Origin: Ceratotherium simum simum
Taxonomy: Eukaryota; Chordata; Mammalia; Perissodactyla; Rhinocerotidae
Assembly: GCF_000283155.1 (NCBI RefSeq)
Contig: NW_004454193.1
Coordinates: 5,893,297 to 5,957,296 of the forward strand
Direction of reading: 5' to 3'
DNA length: 64,000 bases
Part shown: positions 1-13,030 of the stretch, piece by piece
Position numbering within the stretch: the stretch's first letter is position 1
How the letters are laid out: every line of letters starts with the position of its first letter
Translations under genes and position numbers: made by a program
Notes under the pieces: generated by a model
Seen by the model: only the letters and a program-made list of their open reading frames with translations
Databases searched by the model: none
Told to the model about the DNA's origin: nothing

Positions 1-3000
1 CTTAGCTATTCTACTGGGTGTATAGTCATATCTCATTATGGTTTTAATTAAAATTTTTCTGTTGACCAATATGTAGAATTTTTTTTTATGTGCTTATTGA
101 CCATTTGTATCTCTTCTATTGTGAATTGTCTGTCCAAGTCTTTTGCACATTTTAAAATTTGTGTTGTCTTTTTAGTAATGTGTTATAAAAGTTCTTTATA
201 CATTCTAGATGTAAGTTCTTTGACACTTTTATTTTTTATGAATATTTTCTCCCACTCTGTAGTTTGTGTATTCATATTCTTAATGGTGTGATTGGATGAA
301 CAGAAATGTTTAATTTTGATGAAATCTGATTTATCATTGTCTTATGATTATTTCTTGCAGTATCCTTTCTGAGAAGTCTACCCCAAGGTCATGAAAAGTT
401 TATCCTATGTTTTCTTCAAGGAACTTTATAGTTTTCGCTTTCACGATTAGGTCTATGACCCATCCTAAATTAACTTTTGTATGTGACATAAGGTAAGGAT
501 CAAGCTTCATTTTTTTCCATCTGGATATTCAGTTCTTCTAGCATCATTTGTTGAGGGTTATCCTTTTTTGAATTATTTTGGTACTGTTGTCAAAAATCAA
601 TTGACTGTGTAAATATGGGTTTATTTCTGGAATCTCTATTGTGTTTCATTGATCAGTCTATTCTTACACTAATTTCACACTATATTGATTATTATACTCT
701 TTCAGTAAGTTTTGAAACCAAGTAGTATGAGTTTTCCAAATGTGTTCTTATTTTTGAGGTTGTTTTGACCATATTCATTTTCACATAAATTTTATAATCT
801 GCTTGTCGATCTACAGCAAAAAGCCTGGTGAGATTTTTATTGTGATTGCATTTAATTTAGAGATCAATTTGGGTTGACTTGACATCTTAACAATATTGAG
901 TGCTCAAATCCATGGATATATTATATCCCTCAGTTTATTTAGGTTTTATTCAACTTCTCTCAGCAATAGTTTATAGTTTTCAGCATGATGGTCTTGCACA
1001 TTTTTGTTAAATCTATTTTTAAGTATTTTTTTATGTTATTGAAATTTTTAAAATTTTATTTTCCAAATTTTGCTAATAGTACATAGTAATACAATTGATT
1101 TTTATATATTTACCTTGTATCCTGGAACCTTGCTAAATTCACTTATTAGTTAGGCACTTTTATTGTAGTTACCTTAGGATTTTCTATGTGCACAATCAGG
1201 ATATCTGTAAATAACAGTTTTACCTCTTCCTTTCTAATGTATATGTTTTTTATTTCTGTTTCCTGCATTAATTGTACTGGTTAAAATCTCCAGCACAATG
1301 TTGAGTAGAAGAGATGGAACAGTTGTTCCCCCAAGTCCAAGCGGGAAAGTGTTTCGTCTTTCACTATCAAGTATGATACAACTATAGAATTCTCAAAGAT
1401 GCCTTTATTAGGTTGAGAAAGTCTTCTTTAATTCCTAATTTCTGACAGTTTTTCTTTTCAAAACTATAAATGGGTGTTGAATTTTGTCAACTGCTTTATT
1501 GCCTCTATTGAATTGATCGTATGGTTTTTCTCATTTATTCTGTTAATGCACATCAATTTTTGAATGACAAACAGTTTGCCTTCCTGGGATAACCTCAGAT
1601 GGTCATGTTGTATTATCCTTTTTATATATTGTTAGACTTGGATATTTGTCCATAATTATCTAATTTTGTGATTTCATTGAATTTATAGATCAAGACTTTG
1701 AGTTTGTAAATCAACATCTTTCTTGTTTTGCTATCAGGGTTCTGCTGCCCTAATAAAATGAGTTCAAAAATGTTCTTTCTTTAACTATTTTTTGATAGAT
1801 TTTGTGGATATTGTTATTACTCCTTTCTTAAATATTTGACAGAGTTCACCAGTAAAGCCATCTGGGCCTGAAATTTTCTCTGTAGGAAGGTTTTTAATTA
1901 TTAACTCAATTTATCTAACAGATACAGGGCTATTCAAATTTTCTGTTTCTTTTTATATTAGTTTTGGTAGTTTATGTTTTGCAAGGGTGTGTTCATCTCA
2001 TCTAAATTTATTAGCATAAAGTCGTTGATAACATTTCATTATTATCCTTGTAAGAATCCGTATAGATAACATTTCTAGTGATGACCTCTTTCTATTCATT
2101 CCTGATAATGACAATTTGTGTCTCTTTTTTCCTTTATCAGTCTAGCTAGAAAGTTATCAATTTTACTGAACTATTCAACTTTTAACTTTGATAATTTTTG
2201 TTGTTATTTTTCCTTTTTCTATTTCACTGATTTTTGCTCTTATCTATCATTTCCTTCCTCTACTTGCGTTACAATTAATTTACTAGTCTTTTTTATTGTT
2301 TTCTAAGGTAGAAACATAATATCATAAATTTAAAACCTTTCTTCTTTTCTAGTAGATCAGCACGCAGAGCTATAAATTTCTCTATAAGCACTCTTAAATG
2401 CATCTCACCAACTCTATATGTTGTGTTTTCATTATCACTCAGTTTGTAATATTATCTAGTTTGTCTTGTAATTTATGTAACCCAAGAGGGTTTTGGAAAG
2501 GTATTGCTTAATTTCCAAATATTTGGAAGTTTTTGAGATACTGTTTGTTATTGGTATTGGTATCTCTAGAGGTTACAATATGCATCCTTAATTTATAGTT
2601 GTCCATGAATTAATATTTTACTGCTTCTTGTCTAATCTTAAGACAATATCATCCATTTCCCTCCTCCCTTCCTTTGGACTATTGTTCATGAATTTTACTT
2701 GTATATATTATAAAGAACTAATACATTGCTATTGTTTTTGGTGACTTATATTTTTTAAAATTTAAGAAACAAGAAAACAGTCTTTTACATTTACCCATCT
2801 AATCATCATTTCTGGAACTCTCCATTCCTTTGTGGAGATCATCTTTAATTCTTTTATAGAGGTCCAACTTTCCATTTTTCTTCTTGAAGACCTCTCTTTA
2901 GCTTTTCTTTCTCAATACTGATAAACTCTCTCAACTTTTGTTTTTCTGAAAATGTCTTTATTTTCTCTTCATTTTTAAAAATTGTATTTTTAGCCTAATA

Positions 3001-3497
3001 TAGAATTCTAGGTTGACAGCTTTTTTTCTTTCAGCACTTTAAAGACGTTGTTCTCCTGCCTTCCGACTTTCACTGTCAGTGATGATAAGTCGAGTCATTC
3101 CTATCTTTCTTCCCCCGATTATAATGCTTCTTTTTTCTCTAACTAGTTTTAAGATTTTTGTATTTGTCATTAGTTTTTAGAAATTTAATTATGATATGCC
3201 TAGATATGGTTTTCTTTGAATTTATCTTACTTGGAGTTTGTTGAACTTCTTGTATCTGTGGATTAATATTGTTCATCAAAAATTGAGAATATTTATGGCT
3301 CCAAACTCTCTTTACTCCCTCTTGAGATTCCAATCATGTATATGTGAGATCTTTTCATATTTTAATGACTTGCAGGTGACAGAGGCTCTGTTTATCTTTT
3401 TAATCTTTTTTCTGTATTCTAGTTTGTCTAGTTTATTTTGCCCTGTCCTCAAGATCACTGATCTTTTATTTTGCAGCATCCAATCTGCTGTTAATCC
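1..3497 (-). mobile_element. Old L1 LINE, antisense, rearranged
   Basis: Read on the minus strand this is an ancient L1. From left to right the plus strand runs through ORF2 from its 3' part towards the reverse-transcriptase core. On the minus strand around 1880-1830 a GPDGFTGEL-like string is readable, matching the conserved PGPDGFT block of L1 reverse transcriptase. Stretches at 80-1000 and 1840-2280 match the usual antisense L1 text (for example 'tttgttgagggttatcc', 'ccatctgggcctgaaat'). Beyond about 2600 it jumps to sequence typical of the 5' part of old L1M elements, so an internal segment is missing. Many stops and indels mean no intact ORF. The exact subfamily was not assigned. Confidence 0.85.
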
Positions 3498-3508
3498 AAT
3501 GTCATGAC

Positions 3509-3723
3509 TTTTTTTTCTTCTCTCTCTCTTTTTTTTTTTTTTTGCTTGAGGATGATTAGCCCTGAGCTAACATCTGTGCCAATCTTCCTCTATTTTGTAT
3601 GTGGGTCACCACCATGGCGTGGCTACGAGTGGTGTAGGTCTGTGCCAGGTATCCAAACCTGCAAACCCAGGCCACTGAAGCCAAGCATGCCAAACTTACC
3701 CACTATGCCACGGGGCCAGCCCC
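3509..3723 (-). mobile_element. ERE-type SINE inserted in the L1
   Basis: A minus-strand SINE with a T/CT-rich tail on its left (3509-3543), the antisense body 'gagctaacatctgtgccaat', and a right end reading 'ggggccagcccc', the reverse of the ERE head. It is flanked by a slightly decayed target-site duplication, AATGTCATGAC (3498-3508) and AATGCCGTGAT (3724-3734). L1 sequence continues on the other side, so the SINE is younger than the L1. Confidence 0.85.
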
Positions 3724-3734
3724 AATGCCGTGAT

Positions 3735-4066
3735 TTTTTTAAATTTCAGATACGGTATTTGTCAGTTTTAGAGTTACCATTAGGTTCTTTTTTTAAATAT
3801 TTATTTCTCTACTGAGGTCTCCTATCTGGCCATTTAGTATATCCATCTTTTACTTTAAATCTTTAGCCATAATTATAATAACTGCTTCCAAGTTTTTGTC
3901 TGCAAATCACAATATCTTTGTCATTTCTGTAATTTCTATTATTTTTCTCCTAGTTTTCGATCACATTTTTCCTTGCGTTCCTAGTAATTTTTTATTATAT
4001 GCTGGACATTATGAATGTTACATTGTTGAGAGTCTGGAATTTACTGGCAACTTTATTCTTTAGAGC
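3735..4066 (-). mobile_element. L1 5'-region, continuation after SINE
   Basis: Antisense text typical of the 5' portion of old L1M elements continues here ('ataataactgcttccaag', 'taattttttattatatgctgg', 'gacattatgaatgtta'). It belongs to the same insertion as the L1 to the left, which was split by the ERE SINE. Confidence 0.65.
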
Positions 4067-4260
4067 AGGAGGTGTCAAACTGTCACTCCGGGGTCAAATT
4101 TGGCCCACTGCCTTTTTCTATAAATGAAGTGTAAGTGGGACATATCCACACTCACTTGTTTATATGTTGTCTATGGCTGCTTTCCCCTTACCACAGCAGA
4201 ACTGAATAGTTGTGACAGATACCATTTGGCCTGCAAAACTTAAGATATTTACTCTCTTGC
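4067..4260 (-). mobile_element. hAT-like MER DNA transposon fossil
   Basis: Contains 'ggtcaaatttggcccactg', 'gtctatggctgctttcccc' and 'tttggcctgcaaaactta', the hallmark phrases of a common short mammalian non-autonomous DNA transposon ('ggcccacaaagcctaaa' type). A relative sits at 63735-63967. It seems to have landed within or at the edge of the L1. The exact MER name was not assigned. Confidence 0.6.
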
Positions 4261-6776
4261 TCTTTGTTATGACAGGACTACAGTAGCCTTATTCCTAAGG
4301 GACAACTCTCTGGGTTCTTAATTGATCACCTAGGATGTTCAACAAGTTTTCTCCACTCTGTAGAGTCATAATACCTATGTATCTCAACACCCTGTGCAAC
4401 CTTCAAGATCTCTATTTGGCCCCCACACACCCTAGTTGCTTGTCTCTGCCTATTGGGTACACCAAAGACACAGGAGTCCCCTGTGCAGATCCCTGGAGCT
4501 CCTTCTATGTACATACATCTCTTCTCCAGTAATCTGCCCCCAGCTTCCAACTGACTTACCAGCCCTGAACTCTAATTTCTGCCTCTTCATATCATCAGAT
4601 ATTTGTGCTCTGCTTGGGCCCCACCTCTAGGCCCTATGATCCAGAAAGTACTTCCCAATAGAAAGCCAGTGTGGATGTGGGGCTCACTTCATGGGTTTCC
4701 CTTCTCTCATAGGCATAGTCCTGGTCTCCCTGTTATCCAACGCCTGAAAACCGTGGCTTCATGTATGTTGTTCAGTCTAAGAGTTTTTTACAGGGCTACA
4801 ACTAGTCCAGTGCCAGTACTCTGATGTGGATGGACACAGAAATTTTTTGTTTGTTTTTTGACTCAGAAGTAGATGCTGAACTTTATCAGAGTCCTTTTGG
4901 ACATCTTTTGGGCCAATCATGTCTCATTTGTCCTGTTATTTAATGCTTTTTAAAATGTTCATTCCCAAAACCTCAGCTTTGAGAACATATTTACATGAAA
5001 AGCTTCATCAGGAAAGTACATTTCTTTGGCCTGATTCAGTATCCAGTCAGCTATCCTCATCTGTCCCTGTCTCCAGGCCTCCAGTGCTGCCCAGCCTTGA
5101 CTCTCATTAGCTGAGCCTGAGAACGCAGCCCTTCTTGTTCTGGTCTTTCCTCACCACAGACTGAGCCTCTGGTGCCCTCCTACATTGCTCTGGTACCTCA
5201 CTTTTGCAGCTTATGGAGTTCTTACTTCTCACCAAGGCAAAAACTAGCTGTACTATCTTGCTGTCTAATCCCACTCTTCCCTGACCCCTGGATTCGTATG
5301 TTCCCAAATCTATCCAAGCCCAGCACAAAAAACTTCCTAGGTCTACTCAGAATTTTAGTTGCACATATATTTTGTCCTCTATTTCTTGGGATTGTCTACA
5401 GAGAAAAATAAAGGGAAAGTGACATTTACTAGGTAGAGTAATAGAAAAATTATTAACAGATGGCTTACTTTTTAATTTCAAGTTTAACATCCCCCTGCAA
5501 AACATATACATATAATCTTTGGTCAAAAAACTGAAACAGGTGGCATAATGATAATAGGGTCTAGAAGAAGGTATGATGATTTATTTTTAATGCAAACATG
5601 GTAAAGTTAATGCTATAGACTCTGGTGACAGCCCTCCTACAGTTTTGCCAACTCAGTGTGAAGTCCTCTGAAATCAGCCTTCTTAATTTTATTTTGTCTC
5701 ATTTCCCTGATTTTTCTTCTCTTCTCAGAAATATTAAATTTCTGGTCACTTTGCCCAAGATGGCCTCTTAGCTTTTGTGATAAATATCGTCAATTAACAT
5801 GGCACTAAACTACATCATTTTGAATTTTGTAATCTCCAGGTAACCTCTGATTCTACATGTAATAGGATTCCTAGTAGACATAAGTTTTAAATCTTCAAAG
5901 TTGGAAACTCATCATTTTGGTGTCATAATCATTGCTGAATTCTAGGGTAGGATTTAGAATTGGCATTTGAAAATAACTTTTTTTTTCAGGGAGGTCCAAT
6001 TTGAAGGTTGTTTTAGTCAACAGTGTATGTGGGGCATATACCTACCCACTGTTCTTGGCAAAAGTCCTGAATCCACAGTAACCAACATGGGGGCACTTCA
6101 CCCTGAGGTGCTCAGTGTTCGATTTGGTAATGTATGTGGGTGTTTGAACAGAACTGTGCTTCCTGGAGAGTTATAAACCTCTTTTCTCTTGAAATCTGGA
6201 TGTAGACTGATATTTGCCTCAAAATTACTTCTTGTTCCTGGAAATGTGTTTGTGTTCTGATCTAAACATTGCTCACAAGAGATTGCAAATTACAAAGATG
6301 ACCCAATCTCCCTTTCTTCTAGCAGGCCAGGAGATTTGCAATAAGAAACTGCATGGGTTTGGTACGGAACTACCCATATTGGACTCTTGGGGTCCCATAC
6401 ATGGTGTCACGTAAGAGCAAATGACTTTGCGTTTGGGAAAAGCCTTGTGGATCTCTGGCTTTGTCTTGTCCAGGCCGTGAGGGTTTAATGACAGGCTAGT
6501 GGAGGAGCACAGGTCTTTCCCAGCAAGGGAAGAGATGTTCCTGTTACTGATCAGACTGAGGCAGGAAAGGAGGTTGGTCTTAAACTGCAGGAGAGATTTT
6601 TTCCTCTCTCTGAGGCCAAGAAAAGTTGGGTCTGGAGGAGGAAAGAGCATGCTTGGCGATTACACAGACAGGGTCAAACCAGTTAGCCAAGTTGAGGCAG
6701 GCCAATGGCAAAGACGAGGCCCTAAGGGAGTTCAAGTCAGGGCTGTGGGTTCAAGAGGAGACACTTGCGGCATTAG
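4261..6776. other. Unassigned stretch, possibly with L1 5' debris
   Basis: 4261-4830 is C/T-rich and could be the decayed far 5' part of the same antisense L1, but I cannot prove it. From 4830 to 6776 I see no recognisable repeat or gene. Open frames here are short (up to 125 codons at 6273-6650 on the minus strand), overlap on both strands, and show no domain or splice context. Confidence 0.4.
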
Positions 6777-6884
6777 TAGGGTGAATAAGTTGTCCAGGTT
6801 TGCCCGGGACTGTCCCAGTTTTAAAACTGAATCTTCCTGGGAATTCTCTTAGTCCTGGACAAATTGGGACGCTTGGTGAACCTA
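6777..6884. mobile_element. Small palindromic DNA transposon fossil
   Basis: A segment of about 108 bp whose ends are imperfect inverted repeats: 'agggtgaataagttgtcc' at the left and the reverse complement of 'ggacgcttggtgaacct' at the right. The inner arms 'aggtttgcccgggactg' and 'tagtcctggacaaattggg' also pair. This fits a MITE-like mammalian MER element ('cccgggactgtccc' family). The subfamily was not assigned. Confidence 0.55.
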
Positions 6885-7434
6885 GGTCAATTAGTCGTAT
6901 GTTACCTTTTCTGTTGCACTGCTGATACCCTCAAGAGTTCAGTAAAACCTGGTTGGAAGTTGAGCTCTGTCTTGGCTGTGATTTGGGGAATAGAGGGAGG
7001 GGTATGCACCACATGTGAGGAGAAGACTGTGGCAAACTCCCCAAAAAGTGACTTTCCGAATCTGGTGAGAGGCAGCCAGCCGAGACTACGAGCGTTGACC
7101 AGGACTGGTTAGGAGAAAACATACATGGTCTTCAGAGGCCCCAAGAGAAAGATGGGGAAGGCGATAGGGATAGGATGATGCCTGGACTTCCCGTGGGGGC
7201 TTAGAGCATTATTTGAGTATTAAAGAGAAGTTCTGACCTTGAAGCTGGTGAACTCAGGGACATCTGGCTTACACACATTTCAAGATATCTTCCTATATTG
7301 TACGGAAAAACACATGCCAACCTCAGCATGGATTTTCCATGTATTTCTTTGGTACCAAATATACAAGTGACATTTTTCATTCCCAACACCATGTGTCCCA
7401 ATGTAGAATTGCCTCAACATTAAGCTCTTCTCCA
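6885..7434. other. Unassigned intergenic sequence
   Basis: No recognisable gene, RNA or repeat. Short open frames on both strands have no supporting features. Confidence 0.5.
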
Positions 7435-7440
7435 GGGGAA

Positions 7441-7595
7441 GGAGTTAGACAGTCTTAAGACCTGGCTCCACCACTTCCTAGTTTGGGGACCTCAGGAAAA
7501 TTTCTTAAGTCTTCGAAGCATCGCTTTCCCCATGTCTTCCAGTCGTTTAGAATTACTCAAGGGAATTAAGTGAGGTAATTTATATCAAGCAAGGC
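7441..7595 (+). repeat. MIR SINE
   Basis: MIR core in sense: 'acctggctccaccacttc', then 'ttggggacctcagg', a decayed 'ttaagtcttcgaagcatcg' and 'gggaattaagtgaggtaat'. Diverged and lacking its ends. Confidence 0.75.
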
Positions 7596-9872
7596 CACAT
7601 TATGAAATCTGTGGGCCCTTGGCACTCAAGACTCCCTTCCTCCATAAAAAAGGAGTAAAAGACAAATATAAGCCAGGTGGGATTCATTATTATGTTCATT
7701 ATTATTATATTAATTTTTAATTTTATCATATGAATTGATTAATATATTATATTATTGTTATATTCATTGTTTTCTTCTGATTTTAAGAGAAATTAAAATT
7801 AAAGCATTTCCAAGGGCTCTAGGCACTGTGCCTACTGCAGCTCCTGAGTCGGCCCTGATGCTGAGTGCTTGACACAGGGTGAGCACGCAGTAGGGCTCCA
7901 CAATTTTTATTCTCTTTCTCTTCCATTGCACGTCGAAAGGAAATTTTTCAAAAACTTCAAGTGGCCAATTAAAATTCAAGAAATAAAGTAAAAAGAAAAA
8001 AGGTTCCCCAAGCCAGTGGATATCTGTAACAGCAGGTTTCACTTATAGTGAATATCACTTTACTGCTTTTAACAAACTTCAAAGAAAATGTTGTAAGGCC
8101 ATTCATTCTACATGTCTGTTTCACATCAGTCACAATTATATCCCAGCTTCACTTCTCTCCCCTTGTTATACCTCATAAATTGTGTAACTAGAATGTATGT
8201 GGAGTATATGGATTACATTAGGAATTGTCAGAAGTAGCCTGATAGTAAGCATTTGCAGTCAACCCCCTTCTTGCATATCTGAACCGCTCTGAAGCTATGT
8301 TAATACGCTGCACCCACAGTCATGGGGGATGAAAACAGTTCAGAGAAGGGACCCTAAGTCTCAACAGTCCCTCTGAAAATCGCCATTGCCATGTTTAAAC
8401 AGCAGTGCTACTGTTCCATGACAAATATATTTGTTGACCTGTTGGATGGTCATACAAAAATAAAAACGAAAATCAAATTTCCACCAAGAATGGAACCTTG
8501 TTTGCGGAATGTGGGGAAAACGTGGGTTTCCAGAGCAGGTTGGTTGAGCCCCAGAGATGCGGTTCTGCCAGTGAAGAGTGAAATGCCGTTTTCCTATAAG
8601 AAATGTTCTCTGCCAAATGCCTGTCAATGAAGGAAACTTCTATGGGATTCCCAACTTCGCTGTCCTCTGCTCTTTCATTCACAACGAAGACCCCTGGGTG
8701 TCAGCAGACATCCTTCACATAAGGAAACAACTACAGAGATGAAATGTCAACCTGGGGCTCTCTGGCAACCATTTGGACACAGCAGAGCGCTTTACCTTCC
8801 CTCCCCCTCCCTCACTCCCACCTTTGGTCCTGCTCCTCACATTGTAAAGAACCAAGGAAGTGACTCGTCAATGGCAAGCATATTTTTCTGCTTGAAAGAT
8901 GTAGTAAAAAAAGAAAGTTACATGGTCAAAGAATACAGATTCCTTGTTCTAAATGAAAGAGCTTTAATAGATTTATATTTATCACTCGTGTTGCATTTAT
9001 AAGATCACTGAAATTCAAGACTGTCTCATTTATCTAACAATGTTCGAGAGAGAGCTGCTTCCCACATGTAGCCTTTCCTGACAACCCAAGCTTTATACCC
9101 TTTGAAGCACCAATACTTGTTAAAATTGAATCCTTTTTTTTTTTGATAGAAACATTCCCAAAATGTCGCACATGTTTTTTCAGGCTTTTTAAACAGACTT
9201 TCCTGAAACATAATTGAGCCTTTCTTGAGGGTCATCATATGGTGTTCTGCTAATGCATGGAGAGGCATGGTGGTGAAAGACTCTGAAATTAAGCAGACGG
9301 GGTTCACAGGAAACTCCCGTACTGCCCTATGGACCGTGAAATCCCTGAGCCATGTTCCCGTCCACAGAGATGGGCTAAAACCTGCCGCCTCTGAGAGATG
9401 CTGGGAGTGTTAAGTGACCTGCTCCACATTTAAAGTGTTCAGCATAGTGCTTGGGAGATAGTAAGCTTTTAAAAAAAAGTGTAGTACAAAGTAAATTTAT
9501 AATAAAATAAATAAAGTGAATGAGCAAAATAATAACGTAATAAAACTACAATAAACTGAAAGAGAATTGCTATGATATGCCTTCAAAGGTTTTTAGGAAG
9601 CATCGTTCATTCCACCTGCCCTGAATGGCCCCAGAGTTCCCTACCTTATTTTCTTGATTTTCCTAACTTTTTACAGTTCATCAGTCCTCCCAACACCTAC
9701 TTCAGATTAGGTATCTCCTCCAGCGTTTTGCTTCTAACCTCCTGTGAGATGGAAACCACATAAGCATGTTAGATAGAAGTATTTTTAAGTAAGAGCAAGT
9801 GAATTCCAAGGCATGGTTTTAGGTAGGTTTTTCTAAGGGGAAGAAAAACGTGTGACCTTTAATGCATTACAT
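7596..9872. other. Unassigned stretch with AT-rich patches
   Basis: No gene or clear repeat. Notable low-complexity tracts are an AT-rich patch at 7680-7790, a run of T at about 9131-9144 and an A/T-rich patch at 9465-9560. Short overlapping open frames (for example 8361-8627 minus and 8391-8630 plus) contradict each other and have no family resemblance that I recognise. Confidence 0.5.
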
Positions 9873-10230
9873 TAGTCAGGAAGGGCTAGGTTTTGCTGCA
9901 GGAACAAACCACTACAAAGTCTCATGGGCCTTAACACAGCAAAGTTTGTTTCTCATTCATTTTGTCTGTTCACTTGCGGGGGCAGGAGGTCACTCAGGAC
10001 CAGGCTGACAGAGGGTCCATCTCAACCCAGGCTTCCACAGTCCCCGTGAGGGGAAGGGAAGTGGTGAATTGCTCACTAGGTCTTAGATCTTCTGTACGGG
10101 AATCACATATGTCTTGATGCTCACATTTCATTGGCAAACTAAAACAGCATGGCCACATTTAACTTCTAGAGGGCAGACAAACGCAATTCTTTCATGAGCT
10201 GCGAATGGGAATGGAGGAGAACTGGGTTAT
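9873..10230 (-). repeat. LTR-like repeat, antisense (copy 1 of 3)
   Basis: Begins 'tagtcaggaagggctagg' and continues with 'gggccttaacacagcaaag' and 'tttcattggcaaact'. The same opening and order occur at 16680 and 31203. The 'GTGGCTTAAMACAACA...TTTATT' module is what the polyadenylation end of a MaLR/ERVL LTR looks like in reverse, so I place it on the minus strand. The family name is not certain. Confidence 0.55.
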
Positions 10231-10257
10231 CTCTTGCATGGTTTTGGGTGTATGTAT

Positions 10258-10472
10258 TTTTAGCTACTAATAATCCCAGCTTATATTTACTAAGTGCTTT
10301 TACTATGTGCCATGTCCTGTGCTAGGGGCTTCTTACGTAATACCTATTTTCCCTTTTACACATAAAGAAATTAAGACTCAAACTAGTTAAATCACTTGTC
10401 CACAGTCATAAAGATAGTAATAACATGGCTAACCTGAAACTCAAAACACCAAAGCTCATGTTCTTAACCAAC
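10258..10472 (-). repeat. MIR SINE (antisense)
   Basis: Reads as reverse-complement MIR: 'tttactaagtgcttttac', 'atgtgccatgtcctgtgcta', 'cacttgtccacagtcataa', ending 'catgttcttaaccaact'. Nearly full length and diverged. Confidence 0.85.
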
Positions 10473-10829
10473 TTTTTCTGAACCTCAGATACGTTCTAGA
10501 TCACTGAGGTCGATAATAACCTTGAAATAAGCGACTCATATTATTGTTTTGTGTGTGCAATTTATCCACCAAAGAGTGGTCAAAACTTCCTTTGTTCACT
10601 TTCTTTTCTCTATCACCTTTTCACCAGAGGGACTGCTTTCAATTTAGCAAATACGTCCTGTGCTTAGCTGTGGAACGTGCCATGAGGGGTTCCAGGGCAG
10701 GGTGTAATCAACATGATAGTTCTTGACCTCTGGAATTCTGTAATCTTTTAAGAGAATTATACTGAATAAAGGAGATACAAAATATAATAAAGTTATACAA
10801 AAATGAGAGAGCTAAACAGAATATAGTTA
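10473..10829. other. Unassigned sequence
   Basis: No gene or repeat recognised. AT-rich towards the right end. Confidence 0.5.
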
Positions 10830-10834
10830 TATAT

Positions 10835-11120
10835 TATGTGCTACAGACAGTTCTATTTGCGATTGTCAATACTGGATGATAGGATTGGGTTATAGGATTG
10901 GATGATAGGGTCTTTAGGGACTGGCAGGATTTGAACAACAAAGGCATAAATCCTAAAAGAAGCAGAATATGTATGGAAAATGAGGAGACTGGCCTGATGG
11001 AATAGAAAATGTGCATTGGGAGGAGGAGAGGGAGCTAAGCTAGCTGAGAAGAATAGAGGGAGGTTATGAGGGACTTTGAATACCAGGGACAAGCCTAGAC
11101 CATATCCCATAGACAAAGGG
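10835..11120 (-). repeat. L2-like LINE fragment (antisense)
   Basis: Text such as 'gactggcaggatttgaaca' and 'ggttatgagggactttgaa' resembles the reverse strand of L2 3' sequence. The left part holds short imperfect tandem copies of 'ggatgataggattgg' (about 10873-10908). The assignment is tentative. Confidence 0.45.
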
Positions 11121-13030
11121 AAAAAGAAAGATACAAGGCATGTACTATTTCTTTCTTTTCATAAATATTTTTAAAATGTAGAACATTTCAGATAAAGTAG
11201 AAATTTCCTTTGCCCCCAGCTCCTGCTGGTCGCAATCACCTCTTGTCTCTCCCAAGAAGTAACTACTATCATGGTTTGGTGGTTAACGTTCCAGTTCACA
11301 TTTTCGTATTTTTCTTCTACTGGTGTGCAAGCTGTGCATTCTATCTCTATTCTTTTATGGCTACCTTTAAATTAATAGTCACACCTAAATTAAAATCTAG
11401 ATTTAATCAATATCGCTCACCTCCTTCTAAATAATATATGCTTTAACTCTGATCTGCTCTCCCATCTTCCATGGTTTTATTAAACTTAAAAATTTATTTC
11501 CATCTTATTTTTAAATGCTCACAAAGGAGTCATTTTTAATTATATTATTTAAGGTTTATTTATTTTTACCAACATATTTATCCATTTTTTAAAATATTTC
11601 TTGCATCTCACTTCTTCTTTTCATGGTAATTTTCCTTCTTGCCAAAGTCTTCATATACTACTTGACAAAGTGCTACTTGCCAAAAAAGACTTTTGATGCC
11701 AGAAATTGACTTTATTTTGCTTTCACTCTGGAATGGCAGTTTTTCTCTCAGCAATTTAAGTGCATTGTTCCTGTGCATTTATAATTGCATTTATATCACA
11801 ATAGCTGCATTCCACCAGCTGTTGTTGCTTTTGAGAGGTATGCTCTCAGTCTATCTGTTATTCATTTGTAGGTAATTTGTTTTTTCTGTCTGGTAGTTTT
11901 TAAGGTTGATACTCTGCAGTTAAACTACTGTGTTTAAAAGTAGATTTGTTTTTAATTATACTGGATGGGACTTGGTGTGCTGCTTTAATTTGAAGACTCA
12001 TGTCTTAGATAATGGAAATTCTACTATCTCTTTGCCTCTTATTCTTTCTATTTTTTCCATATGAAACTCTTAATAGACATATGTAGCACCTTCCCATTTG
12101 ACCCACTTTCATCATTTCCATCTCTTTTTCTTTTGTGTTATATTATGGGTGATTTCCTCAGATCTGTCTTCCAATTCACTTATTCTCTCATCAGCCATAT
12201 CTACTTTACAGTTCTACTGGTCTATTAGATTTTCATTTCAATTATTTTTCATTTTTAGAATTTTTCCCCAAATCTACCTGTTTTCAAATAGTTTTATTCC
12301 TGGTTTGTGATTACTATTTCATATCTTAAAATGTTTTAAAATACTTATTTTAAAGCCTTTTTTAGATTGTTGTTCTATTATTTCTAGTTCTTGAAATGCA
12401 GATTCACCCATTTGTTCCATTTATTAGCTCCACTACATGGTGGTTGACTTCTTCCTATGTTTTCTTTTCTTTTTCTTTCTGTAAACTCTTCCTTATAGAG
12501 GTAAGATAGAGAGAGGAGTCCACAGAATTTTCGTGTGCTCTAGAGCTTCCCTGTGGGGTATTGTTACATTTACCAATTTTGGACAAGATTTTGGGATAGT
12601 TTCTTAGTTTGGGTCCCAGTAGCACATGAATAATAGGAATTCGGACCTTATATCACTTGTGGCACAAATTTACATCTCTTTCAAGTGATTCCCATTACTC
12701 TCAAGGCCCAAGAGAATTACAAGCTTCCCCGTTATTCCCCTAAGCTAGTGGACGGTTTCTCTTGTCTCCAACTCAGAGGATACTAGATAAACTCTTCAGA
12801 ACCCTGGCTTTATGCAGATAGCCTGGCTCCTGTTCCTGGCCGTCATGGGGCTCAGGCTACATTACCCTGCGCACAGAGCTTCAAAGCTTCAGAGACTAGG
12901 ACCTCTCTCTCCTCCTGATTCCCATGTGAGCATTTTCATTTCACCTCCCTCTTATTACTGTAACTTTGGGTATTCTCTTTGTTTCTGGCACTTGAAGATT
13001 TTCTTTTCTTGGTTTTGAGTTGAAACTGTA
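11121..13030 (-). mobile_element. Probable old L1 5'-region, antisense
   Basis: Long T-rich text with phrases typical of antisense L1M 5' sequence: 'tcttccaattcacttattc', 'ttctattatttctagttct', 'gtatgctctcagtctatctg'. 11190-11330 ('agaagtaactactatcatgg') may be a separate small repeat fragment. No coding capacity. The right half (12480-13030) is less certain. Confidence 0.45.

Noticed and set aside
8220..8340. Tigger-like phrase 'gtcaacccccttcttgcat'
   Set aside because: Too short and no matching inverted end found nearby.
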